Shown here in pieces: positions 13,002 through 22,005 of a stretch of 25,934 bases of DNA; position 1 is the stretch's first letter; each line of letters begins with the position of its first letter. Origin of the DNA: Candidatus Bathyarchaeota archaeon (lineage in GTDB: Archaea > Thermoproteota > Bathyarchaeia > TCS64); contig DAOVEE010000004.1 of the NCBI GenBank assembly GCA_030669135.1, forward strand, positions 1 to 25,934, given 5' to 3'. The position numbers and the translations under genes are program-made. The notes below the pieces were generated by a model. It worked only from the letters and a program-made list of their open reading frames with translations. It was not told the origin of the DNA and did not search any database.

Positions 13002-14039
13002 GTGGACCCCGACGACATTGCCAACTTTTTTCCGCTGGACCTCGACGCCACTAAACCAGTCCACGTCGAAGAGTCCGGTAAAGAAGCATGGCTCTACAGG
13101 GTCACGGAATCGAAACTTATTCCGGAGGCCGCACCTGTGGGAACCGTGTATATCGTGGACACCCGTGCCGGCGGGATGGTCGCCTGCCACCCCCACATAG
13201 TCGGCGATGACCTAAAGACTCTCTGCAGGGAAGCGGCGAATCACTTCGTCAAGGCAGCCAAAGCCGTTAGGGTGTTAACCGAAGACGCGGCGATACTCCA
13301 CATACTCAGGGCGGGGGCGGGGTACATGGTGGCCGACGTCATGAAGGAAGTCCCCATAGTAGACGTCAGGACCGAGTACAGGACCGGCGGGTACAGGGCC
13401 CACTCAGACGACCCAGGAAGGCTTGTGGTTTCGTACCGGCGCTACCCCGAGGGCTTGGACGATGCAGACACCATCGTGGTGCCGGACACCTACGCCACGG
13501 GGAGGTCCGCCGAGGCAGCGCTCCTCGACCTGATGGGGAACGGGTTCAAGCCGGACAGAATCGTATTGTACGGGTTCATGGCCGTACCTGCGCTGATCCG
13601 CCTCGGCGCCTTCTGCGAGGAACACGGCGTAGACCTCCACAGCTTCGCCATATGCGACCTCACCCAGCTGGCCCACAACAACTACGACATGTGCATCTAC
13701 GGCCCAGACGAGAGCCTATACAAGGAGACCCGCCGCCGAGGAGCGCTGGGCAGCGTCATCGACAGAGCAACGCTTCGGAGGCTTCTACCTTACTACATTC
13801 CGGGCCTCGACCAGCCCGGCGACTGGTCAGAGCGCCAGAGCCTTCTCTTCGACGGAGTCACCAATAGGAGCGGCGACATCAGGGGCCACCTCGTGAAGAG
13901 CATCGGCCTGATAGAGACGCTGATGGAGATGAACATCGGCGAGGAGTGGTACACGGAGACCCACGAGGCGGCCGCAAGAGAGGAGCTGGGGCTCCTGCGG
14001 AAGAGGCTCATGGACAGCGGCGATCTTCAGCTTAAGTAG
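13002..14039 (+). CDS. Phosphoribosyltransferase-fold protein
   Basis: A 345-residue protein starting at GTG 13002; an in-frame stop lies 39 bases upstream with no earlier start. Residues about 85-230 look like a type I phosphoribosyltransferase: LHILRAGAGYMVADVMKE (99-116), a flexible region with R and Y residues (RTEYRTGGYRAH), and the PRPP loop DTIVVPDTYATGRSAEAAL (156-174). The loop has one acid followed by T-Y-A-T-G in place of the usual two acids, so binding or specificity may differ. The C-terminal 115 residues are an added helical domain. A uracil- or purine-PRTase-like fold is likely; the substrate is not identified. A TATA-like GTTAAATAC overlaps the stop of the DUF483 gene. Confidence 0.7.
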   Translation: MDPDDIANFFPLDLDATKPVHVEESGKEAWLYRVTESKLIPEAAPVGTVYIVDTRAGGMVACHPHIVGDDLKTLCREAANHFVKAAKAVRVLTEDAAILHILRAGAGYMVADVMKEVPIVDVRTEYRTGGYRAHSDDPGRLVVSYRRYPEGLDDADTIVVPDTYATGRSAEAALLDLMGNGFKPDRIVLYGFMAVPALIRLGAFCEEHGVDLHSFAICDLTQLAHNNYDMCIYGPDESLYKETRRRGALGSVIDRATLRRLLPYYIPGLDQPGDWSERQSLLFDGVTNRSGDIRGHLVKSIGLIETLMEMNIGEEWYTETHEAAAREELGLLRKRLMDSGDLQLK

Positions 14040-14120
14040 TTTGACCACCACGAGGTCGACAACTGGTGCGAGATTATACCCTAGGCAAACATCATAACCC
14101 CCCGGCGCCGTCATTCAGCC

Positions 14121-15077
14121 ATGAGCGTCGAGTTCGGCGTATTCATCAGCCCTGAACGCCCCAGATACAGAGACATCCTGGACGATGTCCTCCACTGCGA
14201 GGCCCTAGGGTACCACAGCGCATGGACAAGCGACCACCTTATAGGGATGTACCGGAACCCCGGTGACCCAAGGTTCGAGTGCTGGACGACGACGGCGGCG
14301 CTGGCGGCCAACACCTCCACCATAAGGCTCGGGCAGCTGGTCCTCTGCAACCCCTTCAGGCAACCCAGCCTTCTGGCGAAGATGGGTGCCACGCTGGACG
14401 CCATCAGCGGCGGCCGCCTGATACTGGGCCTGGGAACCGGGTGGCACGAGGGCGAGTTCAGGGCCTACGGCTACCCATATGAAGGCGCCGCAGCCCGCGT
14501 GAAGAGGCTGGACGAAGCCGCCCAGATCATCAAGAAGATGTGGACCGAGGAGGCGCCGAGCTTCGAGGGACGATACTACCGTATAGAGGACGCTTACTGC
14601 TCGCCGAAGCCTGTCCAGAGGCCCCACCCGCCGCTCATGCTGGCGGGGAGCGGGGAGCAGCTGACACTGAGGACGGTGGCTAGGCACGCGGACATCAGCA
14701 ACTTCGCAGCATGGATGGGTTCACCCAGCGACTTTGAACACAAGGCGGATGTGCTTAAGCGTCACTGCGTGAGGGCTGGCAGGGACTTCGACGAGATAAG
14801 GCTCTCGTGGGCGAACTACACGCTGATAAGCGAGGACAGGGGAAGCGCCGAGATGAGCCTCGACCAATACACGAGGAGCATGCAGGCCAGGTACGGCGGC
14901 GCCGCCGGGGACAGGAGGCCGCCGCTCTGCGGGACACCCGACGACGTCATAGAGCAGATGCAGGCGTACATCGACGCCGGCGTAACCCTGTTCATCCACA
15001 GGTTCATGGGTGAAGACTTCAGGGAGGAAGCCAGGCTCTTCGCGGAGGAGGTCATCCCCTCCTTCAGCCGAGCCTAG
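14121..15077 (+). CDS. LLM-class flavin/F420-dependent oxidoreductase
   Basis: A 318-residue luciferase-like TIM-barrel protein of full length. It begins with the typical first strand (VEFGVFISPE), continues with ALGYHSAWTSDHL (about 31-43) and has the phosphate/cofactor region ISGGRLILGLGTGWHEGEFRAYGYP (95-119), then YRIEDAYCSPKPVQRPHPPLMLAGSGE. In archaea relatives generally use coenzyme F420 rather than FMN; this is inferred from family and organism. The start is ATG 14121 with no leader ribosome site. It lies 32 bases upstream of the creatininase-family gene on the same strand, so a shared pathway is possible. The substrate is unknown. Confidence 0.85.
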   Translation: MSVEFGVFISPERPRYRDILDDVLHCEALGYHSAWTSDHLIGMYRNPGDPRFECWTTTAALAANTSTIRLGQLVLCNPFRQPSLLAKMGATLDAISGGRLILGLGTGWHEGEFRAYGYPYEGAAARVKRLDEAAQIIKKMWTEEAPSFEGRYYRIEDAYCSPKPVQRPHPPLMLAGSGEQLTLRTVARHADISNFAAWMGSPSDFEHKADVLKRHCVRAGRDFDEIRLSWANYTLISEDRGSAEMSLDQYTRSMQARYGGAAGDRRPPLCGTPDDVIEQMQAYIDAGVTLFIHRFMGEDFREEARLFAEEVIPSFSRA

Positions 15078-15109
15078 GCTTTATCTAGCAACCCGCATAG
15101 TGATGGGGT

Positions 15110-15853
15110 ATGGAGAACCGGTTATACAAGCTGACCAGGCCCGAGGTCGAGGAGTACCTCAAGGAGAACGACGTGGTCCTTCTCCCGGTGGGCTCCACCG
15201 AGCAGCACGGCAAACACATGGCCATCGACACCGACGCCTACACTGCCCAGGAGATCTCTCTAATGGTCGCGGAGAAGACAGGGGTCCTTGTGGCTCCGAC
15301 GGTGAGCTACGGCTACTCGCCACACCACATGAACTTCAAGGGCTCGGTGACCCTCACCTTCCAGACCCTTGTGAACGTGTTGAAGGAGGTCTGCGCCAGC
15401 CTCATCCACCACGGCTTCAACAAGATCGTAGTAATGAACGCCCACGGCGGCAACACCAACCCCATCAAGCAGGCCCTCAAAGAGATCCAGGACGAGACCG
15501 GGAAGAGGGTGTACAGCGTCATGGTCTACCCCATGCCCGACGGGTTCGGTGCAGAGGGGACCAGCGTCATAGAGCAGGAGGGCGGGGGCCACGCATGCGA
15601 GTTGGAGACCAGCGTAGGTCTCTACCTGGGCCACAGGGTACTCATGGACCGGGCCGAGAAGTGGACCCCCGAGCACACCAGCATAGACCCTAAGTATAGG
15701 AGGAAGGTGAGCGCCGCCTACATGTACGACGAGAACACCAGCATAGGCAGCACCGGCGACCCGACCCTGGCCACCAGGGAGAAAGGGAAGATACTCGTGG
15801 AAAGCGTAGTTAAGGACCTTGCAGAGTTCATAGAGGACCTGAAAACCCTCTAA
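15110..15853 (+). CDS. Creatininase-family amidohydrolase
   Basis: A 247-residue protein with the family's metal-site motifs: LLPVGSTEQHGKHMAIDTDAY (E31, H33, D42 region), NAHGGNTN (110-117; H112), and EGGGHACELETS (157-168; H161, E164). It is of typical length. Creatininase relatives include creatinine amidohydrolase, mycofactocin MftE and the archaeal ArfB formamide hydrolase of riboflavin/F420 biosynthesis. ArfB-like activity is attractive next to a likely F420-dependent enzyme, but the sequence alone does not decide it. The 3' end overlaps the convergent phosphoglucomutase-family gene by four bases. Confidence 0.85.
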   Translation: MENRLYKLTRPEVEEYLKENDVVLLPVGSTEQHGKHMAIDTDAYTAQEISLMVAEKTGVLVAPTVSYGYSPHHMNFKGSVTLTFQTLVNVLKEVCASLIHHGFNKIVVMNAHGGNTNPIKQALKEIQDETGKRVYSVMVYPMPDGFGAEGTSVIEQEGGGHACELETSVGLYLGHRVLMDRAEKWTPEHTSIDPKYRRKVSAAYMYDENTSIGSTGDPTLATREKGKILVESVVKDLAEFIEDLKTL

Positions 15854-17217
15854 CCTTTTTTCTTTAAGCTCTTGATGAGCTCGTCGGCCTTCTCCTTGTA
15901 CTCGTCGATGAGGGCGACCAACTTCTCCTCGGTCTCCGCCTCGGCGTAGATGCGGGCGATGGGCTCGGTGCCGCTTGGCCTGACCATCACCCAGCGTCCG
16001 TCGGGCCACGAGAGCTTGACGCCGTCCATGGTGTTCACCTCTGGGGCGTCGGCGACCTCGGGCAGCCTCCTCAGCAGCTCCTCTTTGAGCTCGTTGGGGC
16101 ACGGTATCCTGTCCCTCCCCTTGGCTCCTATGGGCTGCTCGGCTATCAGCTCGCTTAGGGGCCTCCCCCGCTCCGCCATCACGTGGAGCAGCAGCGCCAT
16201 GGCCATGGTGCCGTCCCTGGCGGGTAGGTGGGGCCCGTACATTATGCCGCCGTTCTCCTCGCCGCCGATGGGGGCGCCCAGCTCTACCATGGCCCTGCTA
16301 AGTAGGACGCTGCCCACCTTCTCCCAGTGGACCCTGCCTCCCCTGGCCTCCACGACCTTCTCCAGCCCAGCGGAGGTGCTCACCGATGTGACCACCGTGG
16401 CGCCGGGGTGAGTCTCCATGTACCAGTCGGCGACCAGGCTCAGGGTCTTGTCCCCCCAGACGGCTACACCGTTCTCGTCTATCACGATGCTGCGGTCCCC
16501 GTCGCCGTCGAACCCTACGCCCATGTGGGCGCCCGTGGCCTTCATGATCTCCTTGAGGGCGCCTAGGTTCTCGGGGGTGGGCTCGCTTCCCCTGCCGGGG
16601 AAGGTGCCGTCTATCTCCGCGTTGACGGTGTACACGCTGCAGCCCAGCCGGCTGGCCACCTGGGGCGCCGTGAGGGTCGCTACGCCGTTCCCGGTGTCCA
16701 AGGCAACCTTGTATCCCTTCTCCCTGATTGCGTCCGCGTCCACCTGGCTGAGTACGGCGTCGATGTACGCCTCCACCCCGTCGTAATCGGTCTCCATGCC
16801 CACCTGGTCCCAGGGCACGGGCCTCGGCTCTCCCCTGTAGTAGAGTTCCTCTATCCGCTCCTCGGTCTCCTTAGAGACCTCTGCGCCGTCCCCTGCCTCC
16901 ACCTTGACTCCGTTGAACTCGGGCGGGTTGTGGCTCGCTGTGACCATTATGCCGCCGTCGAGGCCCAGGTGCCTGATGAGGTACTGGAGAACCGGGGTAG
17001 GCAGGACGCCCATGTCGTGGACGTTGCAGCCGACGCTGAGAAGAGCCGCGACGACGGCGTCCCTGATCATGGGGCTGCTGGTGCGGCCGTCCCTGCCCAC
17101 CGCCATCTCCCTGCCTAGGACGTAGCCGGCTGCCGCCGCTATGCCTGACGCCAGCTCGATGGTTAGCTCCTGGTTCACGACGCCCCGGACGCCGTTGCTG
17201 CCGAAGAGCCTCGGCAC
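15850..17217 (-). CDS. Phosphoglucosamine/phosphomannomutase family enzyme
   Basis: A 455-residue alpha-D-phosphohexomutase of normal length. It shows the phosphoserine loop TASHNPPEFNG (S95), the metal loop FDGDGDRS (D237, D239, D241), the sugar-specificity loop GGEENGG (318-324) and the phosphate-binding RPSGTEP (413-419). The GEENGG loop is shared by archaeal GlmM- and ManB-type enzymes, so the exact sugar is open. It interconverts hexose 6- and 1-phosphates and so would feed the nucleotidyltransferase gene just upstream. The start is GTG 17217 in a TAGTG overlap with that gene's stop, implying coupled translation. Confidence 0.85.
   Translation of the reverse strand: MPRLFGSNGVRGVVNQELTIELASGIAAAAGYVLGREMAVGRDGRTSSPMIRDAVVAALLSVGCNVHDMGVLPTPVLQYLIRHLGLDGGIMVTASHNPPEFNGVKVEAGDGAEVSKETEERIEELYYRGEPRPVPWDQVGMETDYDGVEAYIDAVLSQVDADAIREKGYKVALDTGNGVATLTAPQVASRLGCSVYTVNAEIDGTFPGRGSEPTPENLGALKEIMKATGAHMGVGFDGDGDRSIVIDENGVAVWGDKTLSLVADWYMETHPGATVVTSVSTSAGLEKVVEARGGRVHWEKVGSVLLSRAMVELGAPIGGEENGGIMYGPHLPARDGTMAMALLLHVMAERGRPLSELIAEQPIGAKGRDRIPCPNELKEELLRRLPEVADAPEVNTMDGVKLSWPDGRWVMVRPSGTEPIARIYAEAETEEKLVALIDEYKEKADELIKSLKKKG
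15854..15865 (+). terminator. T-run terminator inside the convergent gene end
   Basis: CCTTTTTTCTTT follows the creatininase-family stop directly. On the other strand the same bases encode the Lys-rich end (KKKG) of the convergent sugar-phosphate mutase, so the terminator is embedded in a coding region. Confidence 0.45.
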
Positions 17218-18305
17218 TACATCACCCGTTTAGACTCAAGTATGCTCTCTTCGACGGTCGTGCTCGGGCAGATGCTTACGCCCTCTGTGATGGTCACGCC
17301 GTCGTTTAACTGGGCGTAGTCGCCTATGAGGCTCCCCGACTCCACCTTGACCCACCGCTCAAGGACCGCGCTCTCGCCTATGAGGGCGTTCCTGACGCTG
17401 CTGTAGTCCTCGATGGAGGCCCCGGCGAAGATGATGCTGTTCTCTATCCTGACGCCTTTCCCTATGTGGACGTTGTCCATGATGCTGACGTTGGGGCCGA
17501 TAACCGAGTCTGCGCCTATGTTCACGTTGTCCCCGAAGATACACGGCTCCTTTACGGTGGCCGTGGGGTCCACGTTCGCGTTCTTCTTACCGGAGCCCCT
17601 GTCCCTCTTTCCGAGGATCGCGGCGTTTGCGTTGAGGTATTCCTCTGGTACACCGATGTCTGTCCAGTACCCGTGGAACTCGAAGCCGAACAGGTTCCTC
17701 TCCTGCGCGAGAACCGGGAAAACCTCCACCTCTGTGTCGAACCTCTTTCCAGGGGGCATGTACTCCAGAACCTCGGGTTCAAGGACGTATATCCCGGCGT
17801 TGATGAGGTTGCTCGGCGCCAGCCCCGGCTCGGGTTTCTCGACGAACCTAGTTATTCTTCCCTCCCTATCGATCTCTACGGACCCATACCTGCTGGGGTC
17901 TTTGACTTGGTAGAGGGCTATCGTAGCCAGCCCGCCCTTCTCTTCATGGAAGCTGATGAGGCGGCGCAAGTCCAAGTCTGTGATGATGTCGCCGTTGATC
18001 ACTATGAAGGGTTCTCCGTTGAGCATGTCCTCCGCGTTCTTTATTCCTCCGCCCTTACCCAGGGGCCGCTGCTCCCGTGAATAGAGGATACCCAGGTCGT
18101 ACTTGGTTGGTCCAAGGTAGCGGACGATGTTCTCCGCCATGTAGTAGACGGAGAGGATGATGGTGTCCACTCCTCCCTGGGCGAGGTTCTGTAGGGTGTA
18201 GTCGATCAGGGGCTGGTTCGCCAACGGGAATAGAGTCTTCGGTCGGCTGCAGCTCAGGGGCCTGAGCCTCGTGCCAAATCCTCCGGCTAGAACTATGGCT
18301 TTCAA
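17217..18305 (-). CDS. Sugar-1-phosphate nucleotidyltransferase with left-handed beta-helix domain
   Basis: A 362-residue protein. The N-terminal Rossmann-like domain opens with the signature LAGGFGTRLRPLS and has NPL.DY, INGDIITDLDL and a V.EKP strand (FVEKPEPG). Residues about 245-362 are hexapeptide repeats of a left-handed beta-helix (IFGDNVNIGADSVIGPNVSI, then VHIGKGVRIENSIIF). This architecture fits archaeal GDP-mannose pyrophosphorylase-like or bifunctional GlmU-like enzymes. It would activate the hexose 1-phosphate made by the adjacent mutase for glycosylation. The start is TTG at 18305; no ATG is available nearby in frame. Confidence 0.85.
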   Translation of the reverse strand: MKAIVLAGGFGTRLRPLSCSRPKTLFPLANQPLIDYTLQNLAQGGVDTIILSVYYMAENIVRYLGPTKYDLGILYSREQRPLGKGGGIKNAEDMLNGEPFIVINGDIITDLDLRRLISFHEEKGGLATIALYQVKDPSRYGSVEIDREGRITRFVEKPEPGLAPSNLINAGIYVLEPEVLEYMPPGKRFDTEVEVFPVLAQERNLFGFEFHGYWTDIGVPEEYLNANAAILGKRDRGSGKKNANVDPTATVKEPCIFGDNVNIGADSVIGPNVSIMDNVHIGKGVRIENSIIFAGASIEDYSSVRNALIGESAVLERWVKVESGSLIGDYAQLNDGVTITEGVSICPSTTVEESILESKRVM

Positions 18306-18306
18306 A

Positions 18307-18367
18307 TATGTTTCGCAGGTATTGAAGTTTGAATCAGGGTTAAGAAGTTTTCCGACCCCGAAACATA
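18307..18367. repeat. 9-base inverted repeat between the two nucleotidyltransferase genes
   Basis: TATGTTTCG (18307-18315) and CGAAACATA (18359-18367) are perfect inverted copies with 43 bases between them. They fill almost the whole gap between the stop of one nucleotidyltransferase gene and the TTG start of the next. It could be an RNA stem that separates or times the two genes, or a protein-binding site. Confidence 0.5.
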
Positions 18368-18369
18368 CG

Positions 18370-19128
18370 TTATAGGAGGAAGCCCAGCTCCTCGCTTACG
18401 CGTTCGTTGCTAAGCCTCTCGTACCGCTCGATGCTGCCCACGTCGTACCAGAATGCCTCCGTGATGTAGGCGGCGACCTTATCCTTCTTGTCCACGAGGT
18501 ACTGGACCACGTCGCCCATGAGGTCGAAGCTCTCGAACATACCTTGACTGTAGAGCTTCTCCATCATCCGCAGCACGGAGCCGTCCAGTATCAGCATGCC
18601 TATGCTTACAGCCGTCTTGAGGTGAGGCTTCTCCTTGAAACTCTTTATCCAGCTTCCGTCTAGCTCGGCTACGCCTACGTTTACTTGGAAGTCTGGGGCT
18701 AGGGCCACGGTGACCTTGGCCCCGGATTCCTCGTGGAACCTGATCATCTCGCGGAGGTTGATGTTGCTTATGATGTCCCCGTAGTAGACAACCAGGGTGT
18801 CCTCCTCGGTCAGGGCTCCCTGCCTGTAGGCGTTCAGGGTGGCTCCTGCGCTCCCAACCATGTCCGGGGCGTCCAACATGTAGCTCATCTTGACGTTGAA
18901 CCTCTCGCCGCCGTCGAAGTAGTTCTCTATCTGATGATGCTTGTAGCCCACGAGCAGAACCAGGTCCCTTACGCCATGGTAGCCGTAGAGCCGCACCACG
19001 TACTCCAGTATGGGCTTCTGCTGGTCCCCGATGGGGATCATGCATTTCTGGACGTAGTTGGTCAGGGGGCGGAACCTGGTGCCCACGCCCCCCGCCATTA
19101 TGACGCCTTTAACCGCCAAGCTACTCAT
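18370..19128 (-). CDS. Sugar nucleotidyltransferase (single catalytic domain)
   Basis: A 252-residue protein with only the nucleotidyltransferase domain: VIMAGGVGTRFRPLTN (about 7-22), KCMIPIGDQKP-like segment with the substrate Lys, GSAGATLNAY, YYGDII for metal binding, and FKEKPH. It resembles glucose-1-phosphate thymidylyl- or guanylyl-transferases, but lacks the beta-helix of its neighbour. The substrate nucleotide is uncertain. Its ATG overlaps by eight bases the stop of the small membrane protein upstream. With the next nucleotidyltransferase and the mutase it forms a sugar-activation set at the end of the long minus-strand block. Confidence 0.8.
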   Translation of the reverse strand: MSSLAVKGVIMAGGVGTRFRPLTNYVQKCMIPIGDQQKPILEYVVRLYGYHGVRDLVLLVGYKHHQIENYFDGGERFNVKMSYMLDAPDMVGSAGATLNAYRQGALTEEDTLVVYYGDIISNINLREMIRFHEESGAKVTVALAPDFQVNVGVAELDGSWIKSFKEKPHLKTAVSIGMLILDGSVLRMMEKLYSQGMFESFDLMGDVVQYLVDKKDKVAAYITEAFWYDVGSIERYERLSNERVSEELGFLL

Positions 19129-19318
19129 CCCTCGAAGCCAACAGAACCAACCCGACCAGCGCCAACACGATGCCGAGGGGCTTGAACAGCCAGGGGTTCA
19201 CCGCACCTATCTCTGTGCTGGCCGTCTTCAGGTAGAGCATGGCTCCGGTTGCGAGGAAGAGGAAGCCCGCGAGCACCGCCGCGAGGCCCTTGACGCTTAG
19301 GCTGATTCTGCGTTCCAA
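19121..19318 (-). CDS. Two-helix small membrane protein
   Basis: A 65-residue protein if started at TTG 19318 (next TTG at 19327). No ATG lies between the topoisomerase gene end and the hydrophobic core; the farther ATG at 19426 would run through the end of that gene. Helix 1 is about 14-30 (AVLAGFLFLATGAMLYL) and helix 2 about 44-61 (LFKPLGIVLALVGLVLLA), ending in SRDE. It lies 37 bases after Top6A and overlaps the following nucleotidyltransferase start by eight bases. It may help locate sugar-activating enzymes at the membrane, but that is a guess. No family recognised. Confidence 0.55.
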   Translation of the reverse strand: MERRISLSVKGLAAVLAGFLFLATGAMLYLKTASTEIGAVNPWLFKPLGIVLALVGLVLLASRDE

Positions 19319-19355
19319 CGTGATCAAGACAATGTCGTGACTGGTAAAAAAATGC

Positions 19356-20441
19356 TTAGCTCCCGAGCTTCGCCGGGAGGTACTCGTCCACGATGTAGGT
19401 GAGGCCGTAGCGGCTGAAGGCCTCAAGCTCGGCCTTCTGCTCCAGCTCCAGGAACACGTCCAGCTCCCTCTGCCATATGTCGCCCGTGTACCTGGGGTCG
19501 TTCTTGAGCTCGTGGAGACGCTTGTGGTCGAACTCCGTGAGGGGCTCGGTGGGCAGCTTGTAGTCGATTATGTCTGTGCCCCAGACGCCTATCCACTCGG
19601 CGTCGGGCGTCGTGAGTCCCCTGAGGTGGGCGGCGTTGGCGGAGCCGCTGATGATGACCATGGCGATGTGTATGCCCCACGGGTCGCCGTCCGTGAAGAT
19701 GTAGACCGGGAGATCATAGTCATGGTTGAGCCTGTTGATGATGCCCCTGGTGGCCCTTGGGCTCTGGCCGGCGGTGTGGATGAGGATCGCGTTGAACTTG
19801 TCGTGGGCACGCTCCTCGACGAGCCGTGTGAACATGGCGCCCTTCTCTACGACCAGCACCTTATCGGCTGACGTCTCGACGAACTCGCTGCTGGTGACGG
19901 CGGGGCCTATCATGACGCCGTCGGGGTGGTCCGTGAGGTTTGTGCGCCGCCCCTCGTACCCCGGCACCGTGTACTCTATGGTGAGGTCGCCGAAGATGGC
20001 GCTCCGCTCCTCGGGGAAGATGTGGAAGTTCTCCCGGGCCCTGTTCAGGGCAACCTCCATGTCCGTGATGATGTTGTCGCTTTCCTGCTGGTTGTTGTAC
20101 TCGATGTCCCGATGGCCCCTGGCGGAGTAGTAGACCTCCCTCAGGGTGCTGGTCTTCCTGTGCTTGACCAGCTCCTTGGCGAACCACGCAGTCCATACGA
20201 GCTGGGTGAAGGGCCTTATGTGGCGGATGTTGCGGCTGTGGCGTCGTATCATCCTGGGGCCGAGGACGTACTGCCTCTCCTCCGGGTCGTACATTATGTT
20301 GTCCGTGGACCTGCTCTGCATGTGTATCCACGGGAACTCGTGGTTGGTGATCTGCTCATGGATCAGGTTCCCTAGGCCGGTGAGGCTCTGCTCCATGGCC
20401 TCCCTGCGGCGCTCGGCCTCACTTCGACGCGTCTTCGACAA
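19356..20441 (-). CDS. top6A: DNA topoisomerase VI subunit A
   Basis: A 361-residue Spo11-like subunit that cuts and rejoins both DNA strands. The catalytic Tyr lies in TLREVYYSARG (Y104 or Y105). The Toprim metal site is formed by VLVVEKGAMF (E199) and IFTDGDPWG (D251, D253). Length is as expected for archaeal Top6A. The start is TTG 20441, overlapping the Top6B end by 23 bases, a common form of coupling for the A and B subunits of one A2B2 enzyme. Confidence 0.97.
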   Translation of the reverse strand: MSKTRRSEAERRREAMEQSLTGLGNLIHEQITNHEFPWIHMQSRSTDNIMYDPEERQYVLGPRMIRRHSRNIRHIRPFTQLVWTAWFAKELVKHRKTSTLREVYYSARGHRDIEYNNQQESDNIITDMEVALNRARENFHIFPEERSAIFGDLTIEYTVPGYEGRRTNLTDHPDGVMIGPAVTSSEFVETSADKVLVVEKGAMFTRLVEERAHDKFNAILIHTAGQSPRATRGIINRLNHDYDLPVYIFTDGDPWGIHIAMVIISGSANAAHLRGLTTPDAEWIGVWGTDIIDYKLPTEPLTEFDHKRLHELKNDPRYTGDIWQRELDVFLELEQKAELEAFSRYGLTYIVDEYLPAKLGS

Positions 20442-22005
20442 TCTCTGTCACCTCCTTCAGCTTCTTCTCTATCTCTGGGATGTCCGTGCTCACCACGGTC
20501 AGCAGAGGCTTTATGTCGGGGATCTCCTTCTCGGCAAGCTTCGCCGAGAACTCCGCGATCACGGGCAGGAACTTGCCGAATATGTTCAGCCTCCTGCTCT
20601 CACGGGCTATCCTGAACCTGCGGTTGAAGTATCTTCTCACGCCTCGGGCGGCCTCCCTGATGGCGTTGGTTACCTCGCGCTCCACCGCTGGCTGGTCAGC
20701 CATATACTCTTTACCGACGCTCTTGTACGGTATCTTGGTGCTGCAGACATGCACCGCTATAACAAGCGAAGTGTCGCTCTCCACGTTGTAGGTCTTCCAG
20801 TTGATGTTCCTGTTCGCCGCCTTCCAGATGACGCCACTGCTCTCGTCGAAGAGAAGCGGTATCCTGTTGGCGAACCTGTATATGGTTATCCCGGCTCCGT
20901 GGGTCTTACGCACCGTCCTGCCGGTGGCGACGGCGGCCTCCACTATGAAAGGGAACCCGAGGTATGTGCTGGGCTTCCGGGTCACTACCTTGATGTAGTC
21001 CTCCTCCGTGAGGTTCAGCTCCTTCTTTATACCGGTTTCCAGCAGCTCCTCCCCGATGGGGCTGAGGCAGCTGGCGTCGGGGCGCTTGAAGCCGGTGTAT
21101 TCACGGGTCGCCCGGACCGCCTTCACTAGGTCCTCGGGGCTCAGGGTCTTGGGCTTGGCCTTGGTGCTGATCCCGGCGAGGTCGAGGAACTTATAGGCGG
21201 TGGTGGGGCCGACCCCTTGGAAGTGTTCCATCATGAACTGCTTCATGTTCCTGGTCTTGGTCTCGGCGATGAGCCTCCTGAAGGTCTCGACGTCGACGCC
21301 GTGGGGGTGGGGCTTCACCGACTGAGGTAGGGGCGGCAGCTTCTCCGTGCCCCGCTCGAACTTGTACAACCTCCCCCGTGGGTCAACGTAGGTGAGGTCG
21401 GCGTAGGGGTTCACCATCGCCGTCTGCTTCAGGTACTCGATGAGCCTATACATTATGCGGCTGTAGTCACCCTCCATCTGCAGCTCCAGGGCTGTGCCCC
21501 GCCAACCCGACGGGTTCTGCCTGATATTGTGCTTGAGTATGCTGGCGCGGTTGTTCTGGATGTCGATCATCATGGTGAAGTCGTGGATCTCGCCGCCGGT
21601 GCTGCTTATGACCTGCACCGGCTTGTGGGTGGTAATCTGGCCGTAGAGCACCGCCATGGTGCCGCCGAGGCCGAAGGTGCCGCGGGCCTGCTTGAGGATG
21701 TACTTGCTTCCGTAGAAGACCGTGGCGAAGGCCTTGGGAATGTGCTCCTCGGGGACCCCGGTGCCGTTGTCCTCGATCCGTAGCTTGTAGAACTTGGTCT
21801 CCGTGTCCCGTTTGTCTTCGATCTCGGTTATCCTTAGGTAGACCTCGGGCGGCACCCGCTGGGCCTCGCAGGCGTCCATGCTGTTCTCCAGTAGCTCCCT
21901 GACGGCGGTGTACGTCGCCCTGCTGGGGTTGCTGAAGCCCGCGATCTCCCTGTTCCTGTAGAAGAAGTCCGCCGGGCTGATGGACTGGTATTCTGTCTGC
22001 GACAT
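20419..22005 (-). CDS. top6B: DNA topoisomerase VI subunit B
   Basis: A 528-residue GHKL ATPase subunit. The N-box is VRELLENSMDACE (E37, N41), the ATP-binding D79-N80-G81 lies in IEDNGTGVP, and the glycine-rich lid is RGTFGLGGTMAVLY (about 108-121). An H2TH-like and transducer region follows (about 240-470), and the C-terminus is charged (IEKKLKEVTEIVED). It powers relaxation and decatenation with Top6A. ATG 22005 sits in a TAATG overlap with the KH protein stop. Confidence 0.97.
   Translation of the reverse strand: MSQTEYQSISPADFFYRNREIAGFSNPSRATYTAVRELLENSMDACEAQRVPPEVYLRITEIEDKRDTETKFYKLRIEDNGTGVPEEHIPKAFATVFYGSKYILKQARGTFGLGGTMAVLYGQITTHKPVQVISSTGGEIHDFTMMIDIQNNRASILKHNIRQNPSGWRGTALELQMEGDYSRIMYRLIEYLKQTAMVNPYADLTYVDPRGRLYKFERGTEKLPPLPQSVKPHPHGVDVETFRRLIAETKTRNMKQFMMEHFQGVGPTTAYKFLDLAGISTKAKPKTLSPEDLVKAVRATREYTGFKRPDASCLSPIGEELLETGIKKELNLTEEDYIKVVTRKPSTYLGFPFIVEAAVATGRTVRKTHGAGITIYRFANRIPLLFDESSGVIWKAANRNINWKTYNVESDTSLVIAVHVCSTKIPYKSVGKEYMADQPAVEREVTNAIREAARGVRRYFNRRFRIARESRRLNIFGKFLPVIAEFSAKLAEKEIPDIKPLLTVVSTDIPEIEKKLKEVTEIVEDASK

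Noticed and set aside
12396..13196. 266-codon minus-strand frame across the DUF483 and PRTase genes
   Set aside because: It spans two well-supported plus-strand genes and their gap, and shows no recognisable domain; it is a codon-bias shadow.
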